NCBI GenBank assembly: GCA_947499555.1
Contig: CANMOU010000002.1
Span: forward strand, 62,001-126,000
Direction: 5' to 3'
Source of the DNA: an uncultured Roseovarius sp.
Lineage (GTDB): Bacteria > Pseudomonadota > Alphaproteobacteria > Rhodobacterales > Rhodobacteraceae
DNA length: 64,000 bases
Positions 59,255-64,000 of this stretch are shown here, piece by piece (positions within the stretch are counted from its first letter, which is position 1; each line of letters starts with the position of its first letter). Made by a program: the position numbers and the translations under genes. Below the pieces are notes generated by a model that worked only from the letters and a program-made list of their open reading frames with translations, did not search any database and was not told where the DNA came from.

Positions 59255-60328
59255 ATGTCCCAACGCAGGACACAAATCACGCGCCTCGGCGCGCTCCTCG
59301 TGATCGCCATGGCGGCGGCATGGGTCATGCTCTCGCGCGGCGCGCCATCCGAGGAAGACGTGGTTGAAGCCTTTCTGGAAGCCACCGGCATACCCGGCGC
59401 GGTGCTGGCCTATGGCCCGGCGGTGGGCACGCCGGTCGTCAAGGCTTTCGGGGTCTCTGACCCCCTCACCGGCACCCCCATGCAGACCGACCAGATCCTG
59501 CCGCTCGCCTCTCTCACCAAACCCATCACCGCCGCCGCACTTCTGTCTTTGACAGTGGCCGGTCAGGGCAATCTCGACACCCCTCTTTCAGAGCAGACTT
59601 CGCTGCCCGGGCCAAAGGATTCCAGGGCGTTGGCCATCACGCCCCGCCATCTGCTCTCGCACCAGGGGGGCTTTGATCGAACCCTGTCATTCGACCCTGT
59701 TTTCTCTCCTGAAACCATGGGCTTGGACCGCACAAAGAGCTGCCATGAACTGGCACAGGCCGCCTGGGAGACCCTCCCGCTCGACCACGCGCCGGGTCAG
59801 ACAACCGCCTATTCCAACATTGGCATCTGCCTTTTGACCGACCTGCTGACGGCGAACGGCACGCGCGGTCTTGAGGACGTGCTGCAAGAGCAGGCGCTTG
59901 TCTCTCTGACTGGTCCCAGCGGCCCAAGCTGGGCGTTACTCGACGGCGCCTGGGTTCAGGTCCACAGCTCCGAGGATGACCGTGCCTGGATCGCGGGCCT
60001 CGGCGCTGCAGGAGGCGCTTTGGGGCGCGCAGAAGACGTCTGGCAGTTTGCGGCACGCGAGCCTGCCGCAGCCGATGCCTCCTCGCCTGCTGGAGAGGTG
60101 GCGGATTTCTATGCCTTGGGTTGGCGCATCTGGCCCGGGCCAGATGGCCGGCAGTTGACCCATTGGGGCGGATTGAGCGGCGTCTTCACCGCGATGTTCC
60201 GGTTTTCCGATGGTCAGGTCGTCGTCGTGTTGTTCAACGCCGCCCCGCCAAACTTCAGCGCCGGATTTGAAGCGCTTTATGATGCGTTTTGCCAGGCGCG
60301 CAACCTCGCGTGCCGACCGAAGACTTAG
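59255..60328 (+). CDS. serine hydrolase, beta-lactamase/class C family
   Basis: A 357-residue protein with one N-terminal membrane segment or signal (about 10-27). A penicillin-binding-protein-like serine hydrolase domain follows: SLTK holds the nucleophile and Lys (near residue 87-90), YSNIG is the Tyr-x-Asn motif, and THWGGLSG plays the KTG-like role. It could be an esterase or D-aminopeptidase rather than a beta-lactamase, as this family is broad. It is anchored or secreted to the periplasm. Confidence 0.8.
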   Translation: MSQRRTQITRLGALLVIAMAAAWVMLSRGAPSEEDVVEAFLEATGIPGAVLAYGPAVGTPVVKAFGVSDPLTGTPMQTDQILPLASLTKPITAAALLSLTVAGQGNLDTPLSEQTSLPGPKDSRALAITPRHLLSHQGGFDRTLSFDPVFSPETMGLDRTKSCHELAQAAWETLPLDHAPGQTTAYSNIGICLLTDLLTANGTRGLEDVLQEQALVSLTGPSGPSWALLDGAWVQVHSSEDDRAWIAGLGAAGGALGRAEDVWQFAAREPAAADASSPAGEVADFYALGWRIWPGPDGRQLTHWGGLSGVFTAMFRFSDGQVVVVLFNAAPPNFSAGFEALYDAFCQARNLACRPKT

Positions 60329-60414
60329 CAACGCCCTGCCCACAGCCGCGCGATTTGCCGCACGTCACGAACTCTTCTCTATCCACCATGATCAACCCTT
60401 GCTAACGTCGCGCC

Positions 60415-61092
60415 ATGCGTGTGATTTTGCTCTTCTGTATGGCCTTCTTGATGTCCTGCGGGCGTCCGTTGACGGAGACAGAGAAGAGTTTCGCCGAGCA
60501 GATACACGGCCCTTCCATCGACACCTCGCGCATTCGTTTCGTAGAGGGCGCCTTAATCGGAAAGGTAACCTACACACGCCAAAAACGACCGCGCTTGGCC
60601 TGCCGCGAACGGATTTTTCCGGAACCGACAACCGAGCAAGTCACCGTCGGCCCGGCCGCCTTTGTGCTCTTCAACAAGGTCTTCTTCTCACACGAGTGGT
60701 ATGACAAGGATTATCTCCCCGTCTACCCGGAACGTATGAGCCTGATACACGCGATGATCTTCGCCCACGAGATCACGCATGTCTGGCAGTGGCAAAACCG
60801 GGCCACAACCGGATACAGCCCACTCAAAGCGGTTTCCGAGCACGCTGCGCAGGACGACCCCTACCTCTTCGACATCTCAACAAACACCCGCTTTCTTGAC
60901 TATGCTTTTGAGCAGCAGGCGTCGATCGTCGAAGAATACGTGTGCTGTGCCGCGCTTGACCCGACCGCGCCGCGTACAAAACGTTTGAAGGCGCTCTTGC
61001 AAGACGGTTTCCCACTTCAGGAGCTGCGTATTCCCAATGAGGTGGTCCTGCCTTGGGACGGCGCACAGGTGCGAGGCATCTGCCGCGTCTGA
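60415..61092 (+). CDS. putative HExxH metalloprotease-like lipoprotein
   Basis: A 225-residue protein with a lipoprotein signal (LMSCG, Cys15). The zinc-binding motif HEITH (His118, Glu119, His122) lies in HAMIFAHEITHVWQWQ, and a likely third ligand Glu166 in YAFEQQASIVEEY follows about 44 residues later. This spacing is like gluzincin peptidases. I do not recognise a named family. An outer-membrane-associated peptidase is plausible; loss of activity cannot be excluded. It lies 86 bases after the serine hydrolase gene. Confidence 0.65.
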   Translation: MRVILLFCMAFLMSCGRPLTETEKSFAEQIHGPSIDTSRIRFVEGALIGKVTYTRQKRPRLACRERIFPEPTTEQVTVGPAAFVLFNKVFFSHEWYDKDYLPVYPERMSLIHAMIFAHEITHVWQWQNRATTGYSPLKAVSEHAAQDDPYLFDISTNTRFLDYAFEQQASIVEEYVCCAALDPTAPRTKRLKALLQDGFPLQELRIPNEVVLPWDGAQVRGICRV

Positions 61093-61095
61093 CGG

Positions 61096-61503
61096 CTACG
61101 GCTGTTGCTGGATGCTTTCAAGATATTCCAGAAGTGCGGCCAGCGGACGGGGCGTTGGTGTCAGCACGCCATCACCCACATCGACCGGAACAGTGTCACC
61201 GATCAGAAGCAAACCAAACTCCGGCATCTGGTGCCCGGGCAGGTCCGTGCGGTCATAGCCATCGATGATCGACAAAACGCGGGCCCGCGGAAATACGCCG
61301 CCTTCCGTCAATTGCGTCAAGTCGGCGGGAGGCGGATTGAAAGAGCCTGCCCAAGGCCCATTGCCTTTGCCCGACGTGCCATGACATTGCACGCAATTCT
61401 CGGAAAACAAACGTTCGCCTTCGCTTGGTTCCGGCATTGAAACCGGTGCGCATGCCCATAAGGCGACACCGCCAAGCGCGAAAAGAAGTGTTCTTATGAT
61501 CAT
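61096..61503 (-). CDS. lipoprotein-type cytochrome c
   Basis: A 135-residue monohaem cytochrome c with a signal and lipobox ALWAC (Cys18). The haem motif is Cys37-Val-Gln-Cys40-His41, and a probable axial Met lies in LPGHQMPEFG. The C-terminal helix PLAALLEYLESIQQ is typical of class I cytochromes. AGGAG lies eight bases before the ATG at 61503. It converges on the HExxH gene with three bases between stops. The redox partner is unknown; it may serve membrane-bound oxidases. Confidence 0.85.
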   Translation of the reverse strand: MIIRTLLFALGGVALWACAPVSMPEPSEGERLFSENCVQCHGTSGKGNGPWAGSFNPPPADLTQLTEGGVFPRARVLSIIDGYDRTDLPGHQMPEFGLLLIGDTVPVDVGDGVLTPTPRPLAALLEYLESIQQQP

Positions 61504-61563
61504 GGCCCTGCTCCTCTTTTGGGCCATGATCTCAAAGCCCGCGCGCGGGAGCCTTGATGTGGA

Positions 61564-63138
61564 TCAACTGAGCTTGCCAGCCAGAGCCTTGTCGATCAGC
61601 GCGACCGTCTCGTCGACGCCATAAAGCGCAATGAAGCCGCCAAAACGCGGTCCCTGACTTGCCCCCAACAAGACTTCGTAGATGGCTTTGAACCAGTCTC
61701 GCAGCGGATCAAACCGGTCACGCCCCACCGCATAGACAATGGATTGAAGCGCTTCATCCTCAATCGGGCCATCATAGCTGGCCAACTGGTCGCGCAAGTC
61801 CTGCAGCGCGTCGCGCTCAAGCGCCGTCGGGGTACGGTAGGTTTTTGCTGGTGCCACGAAATCTTCATAATATTTCACAGCAAAACCCGCTGCCGCATCG
61901 AGGTCCGGATGCGTCTCGGCGCTGGCCTCTGGCGCGTAGCGCCGGATAAAGCCCCAGAGCGTCTCTTTGTCCTGCGCGGAAGCCACCGACGCAAGGTTCA
62001 GAAGCATCGCAAACGGCACGACCATTTTGCTTTCCGGAACATCGCCATTGTGGATGTGGTGCACAGGATTGTTGAGCTGCTGTGCCGCATCTTGACCGGG
62101 ATAGGCGCGCAATTGCTGGTGATATTCGTCCACGGCACGGGGAATGACGTCGAAGTAAAGCCGCTTCGCCGTCTTGGGCTTCTGGTACATGAAATACGAC
62201 AGGCTTTCGGTGCTGGCATAGGTCAGCCATTCGTCAATGCTGATACCGTTGCCGGACGACTTGGATATCTTCTGGCCGTTTTCGTCGAGGAACAATTCAT
62301 AGGTGAAATGCTCGGGCGCCTTCTGGCCAAGGATTTCGCAAATGCGGTCATAGATCGGCGTGTTGGTAGAATGGTCTTTGCCATACATCTCGAAATCAAC
62401 ACCAAGGGCCGCCCATCGCGCACCGAAATCGGGCTTCCATTGCAGTTTCACGTTCCCGCCGGTGACCGGCAAAACCCATTCCCGCCCGTCCTCGTCATCA
62501 AAGGTGATCGTGCCGTCCGCGGCGTTGACCTCCTTCATCGGCACGTAGAGCACACGGCCGGTTTCGGGGTGCAGCGGCAGAAAAATGGAATAGGTCTGCT
62601 GTCGCTCTTCGCGGAGTGATTTCAGCATCACTTTCATGATATCGTCATAACGCTCGGCGGCACGGCGCAAGACCGTGTCGAACTGGCCCGAGCCATAGAA
62701 TTCGGTGGCCGAGATGAACTCGTATTCAAACCCGAACGTATCGAGAAACCGGCGCAGCATGGCGTTGTTGTGATGGCCGAAACTCTCATACTCGCCGAAT
62801 GGGTCCGGGACGCTTGTCAGAGGTTGCTGCAGATGTTCCTGTAGCATCTCGCCATTGGGCACATTCCCCGGCACCTTGCGCATGCCGTCAAGGTCATCGG
62901 AAAAGCAGATGAGCTTCGTCGGGATATCGCTGATTTGTTCAAAGGCGCGCCGGATCATCGTGGTGCGCAGCACCTCACCGAATGTGCCAATATGGGGCAA
63001 GCCGGACGGACCATAGCCTGTTTCAAAAAGAACATAGCCCTTTTCAGGCGGTGATTTCTCATAGCGCTTGAGCACGCGACGCGCTTCTTCAAAAGGCCAG
63101 GCTTTCGAAATCATTGCAGCGTCGAGAAAGTCAGACAT
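61564..63138 (-). CDS. lysS: lysine--tRNA ligase, class I
   Basis: A 524-residue class I lysyl-tRNA synthetase, the archaeal type kept by some alphaproteobacteria instead of the usual class II enzyme. The Rossmann HIGH motif appears as LPHIG (near residue 52-56) and the KMSKS loop as KISKSSGNG (near 289). Also typical are [20 protein letters not shown] and the C-terminal anticodon-binding helical domain. Length is normal. It diverges from the TerB-like gene. No class II lysS occurs in the window. Confidence 0.95.
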   Translation of the reverse strand: MSDFLDAAMISKAWPFEEARRVLKRYEKSPPEKGYVLFETGYGPSGLPHIGTFGEVLRTTMIRRAFEQISDIPTKLICFSDDLDGMRKVPGNVPNGEMLQEHLQQPLTSVPDPFGEYESFGHHNNAMLRRFLDTFGFEYEFISATEFYGSGQFDTVLRRAAERYDDIMKVMLKSLREERQQTYSIFLPLHPETGRVLYVPMKEVNAADGTITFDDEDGREWVLPVTGGNVKLQWKPDFGARWAALGVDFEMYGKDHSTNTPIYDRICEILGQKAPEHFTYELFLDENGQKISKSSGNGISIDEWLTYASTESLSYFMYQKPKTAKRLYFDVIPRAVDEYHQQLRAYPGQDAAQQLNNPVHHIHNGDVPESKMVVPFAMLLNLASVASAQDKETLWGFIRRYAPEASAETHPDLDAAAGFAVKYYEDFVAPAKTYRTPTALERDALQDLRDQLASYDGPIEDEALQSIVYAVGRDRFDPLRDWFKAIYEVLLGASQGPRFGGFIALYGVDETVALIDKALAGKLS

Positions 63139-63251
63139 CTTATTCTCCGGTCAGCGGTCTTATCAAAGCAACAAGACCGTCCGCTTCCTATTGCCGAGGG
63201 GAGGGACAGTCAATATTCTGCGCTGCGACACGAAAGACCAAAGGACGGCAA

Positions 63252-63677
63252 ATGAGCGATCAGATATCACACCCCCTCAGCCACCAGGACTGTTTGATCC
63301 TTGTGATGATCGCCGTCTCGGCATCGGACGAAGATATCCGGACATCAGAGCTCGTGAAGATCGAGTCGGCCGTGAACAACCTGCCGGTCTTTGCTGATTA
63401 CGATGCCGACCGCATCAAGGTTGTCTCGCAGATCGTCTTTGATCTATTCAGCGTCGAGGACGGTCTGGACGCGTTGTTTGGACTGGTGCGCGACAATCTC
63501 GAAGAGCGCCTATATGAAACGGCTTATGCGCTGGCCTGTGACGTGGCCGCGGCCGACGGCACACTGGACGAGTCAGAATTGCGTATTCTCGAAGAGATCC
63601 GGTACGAGCTGAATATCGACCGCCTGCATGCCGCTGCAATCGAACGTGGTTCTCGGGCAAGGCACATACGCGCCTGA
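63252..63677 (+). CDS. TerB-like helical protein
   Basis: A 141-residue all-helical protein of the TerB/DjlA-like family. The acidic metal-binding pairs are visible in ASDEDIRTSELVKIE near the N-terminus and in CDVAAADGTLDESELRILEEI near the C-terminus. Such proteins are linked to tellurite or envelope stress but are mostly uncharacterised. AAAGGACG lies upstream of the ATG at 63252. The Lrp-like domain gene follows after 23 bases. Confidence 0.78.
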   Translation: MSDQISHPLSHQDCLILVMIAVSASDEDIRTSELVKIESAVNNLPVFADYDADRIKVVSQIVFDLFSVEDGLDALFGLVRDNLEERLYETAYALACDVAAADGTLDESELRILEEIRYELNIDRLHAAAIERGSRARHIRA

Positions 63678-63700
63678 CACCGCGCCGCAAGGAGAAGCTT

Positions 63701-63937
63701 ATGCGCCCAGTCTTCATCAACGTCCGCTGCAAACCGGGCACCTCTTACAAGGTTGCCGAGGCGATTGCCCTGCGGGAGATCCATTCCGAGCTTTACTCGA
63801 CCTCGGGACCGTTTGATCTTCTGCTGAAACTATACGTGCCGGATGACGAAGATACCGGCAAGTTCATCAACGACCATCTGCTCGATATTCCGGATATCGA
63901 GCGCACAGAGACAACGCTGACATTCAAGGCGTTCTGA
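63701..63937 (+). CDS. stand-alone Lrp/AsnC ligand-binding (RAM) domain protein
   Basis: A 78-residue protein consisting only of the Lrp/AsnC effector domain, without the DNA-binding helix-turn-helix. RPVFINVRCKPGTSYKVAEAI, VYSTSGPFDLL-like (here LYSTSGPFDLLLKLYV) and the C-terminal IERTETTLTF are typical. It may form rings or assemble with full-length Lrp proteins and bind amino acids. AAGGAG precedes the ATG at 63701. The gene after it starts 22 bases later. Confidence 0.88.
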   Translation: MRPVFINVRCKPGTSYKVAEAIALREIHSELYSTSGPFDLLLKLYVPDDEDTGKFINDHLLDIPDIERTETTLTFKAF

Positions 63938-63959
63938 CAAGATACATGGGAGGATACTT

Positions 63960-64000
63960 ATGAAACTAAAGACAATAGCGGCAGCCGCCGCGCTAACGGC
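63960..64000 (+). CDS. start of an exported protein, truncated by the window edge
   Basis: The first 13 codons of a gene starting at ATG 63960, preceded by GGGAGGA about seven bases upstream. The residues (lysine-rich start, then an alanine-rich hydrophobic stretch) look like a signal peptide. The product cannot be identified from this fragment. Confidence 0.6.
   Translation, partial: MKLKTIAAAAALT

Noticed and set aside
1-64000. tRNA, rRNA, insertion sequence or prophage genes
   Set aside because: I read the gaps on both strands and saw no cloverleaf-like sequence, transposase, integrase or phage structural gene. A tRNAscan and HMM search would be needed to exclude them fully.

Overview
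The window reads as a chromosomal segment of a marine alphaproteobacterium of the Rhodobacteraceae (Roseobacter group). Support comes from an Mcl1-type malyl-CoA lyase of the ethylmalonyl-CoA pathway, an archaeal-type class I lysyl-tRNA synthetase, a 44-residue aa3 cytochrome oxidase subunit IV, an osmoregulated periplasmic glucan operon with OpgC, a DmdC-like acyl-CoA dehydrogenase, and short repeats that recur in this family. These assignments come from recognising sequence features; no database search was run. I saw no insertion sequence, prophage, tRNA, rRNA or CRISPR array.

Layout. 1-3.4 kb: the end of a flavoprotein gene, then DUF1365, MFS, DUF3833 and SDR genes, resembling the singlet-oxygen-responsive lipid cluster of Rhodobacter sphaeroides. 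3.5-6.1 kb: DUF3775, a hydroxypyruvate isomerase-like protein, an exported rhodanese and a secreted esterase. 6.1-12.2 kb (minus strand): opgC-opgG-opgH and a TPR protein. 12.5-15.9 kb (minus): a TPP enzyme, a DUF302 protein and mcl1. 16.1-20.9 kb: D-glutamate catabolism (dgcN, dgcA), a D-amino acid transaminase, a luciferase-like oxidoreductase and an alpha/beta hydrolase. 21.0-23.7 kb (minus): a class V aminotransferase, DUF1244, a CHMI-like isomerase and an N-formylglutamate amidohydrolase. 23.8-28.8 kb: pyk, rpmI, rplT, a SUKH-like insertion and pheS. 28.8-32.6 kb: a BLUF photoreceptor, a second secreted esterase, a DDAH-like enzyme and a polytopic membrane protein.

32.7-43.8 kb is the most striking part. 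A branched-chain-amino-acid-type ABC importer (substrate-binding protein plus LivHMGF) is followed by a molybdenum hydroxylase (FAD subunit plus fused 2Fe-2S/Mo subunit), a 6-hydroxynicotinate reductase-like iron-sulfur protein, a UPF0280 protein and a DUF1185 protein. Most of these reading frames overlap by 1-8 bases. I read this as an uptake, hydroxylation and ring-reduction operon for nicotinate or a similar N-heterocycle, with two uncharacterised proteins in the position of later steps.

43.9-45.7 kb encodes an ABC exporter. It converges on a molybdenum cofactor operon on the minus strand (fdhD-mobA-mobB-moeA), in which MoeA carries a large extra N-terminal domain. 50-55.7 kb holds a papain-like lipoprotein, the tiny cytochrome oxidase subunit, DUF6173, an MBL-fold hydrolase, a DmdC-like dehydrogenase, tsaC and an IalB-like protein. 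55.9-64 kb holds an asparaginase, an EF-hand protein, an FMN riboswitch with ribH, a Kbp-like LysM protein, a serine hydrolase, a HExxH lipoprotein, a cytochrome c, class I lysS, a TerB-like protein, a stand-alone Lrp ligand-binding domain and the start of an exported protein.
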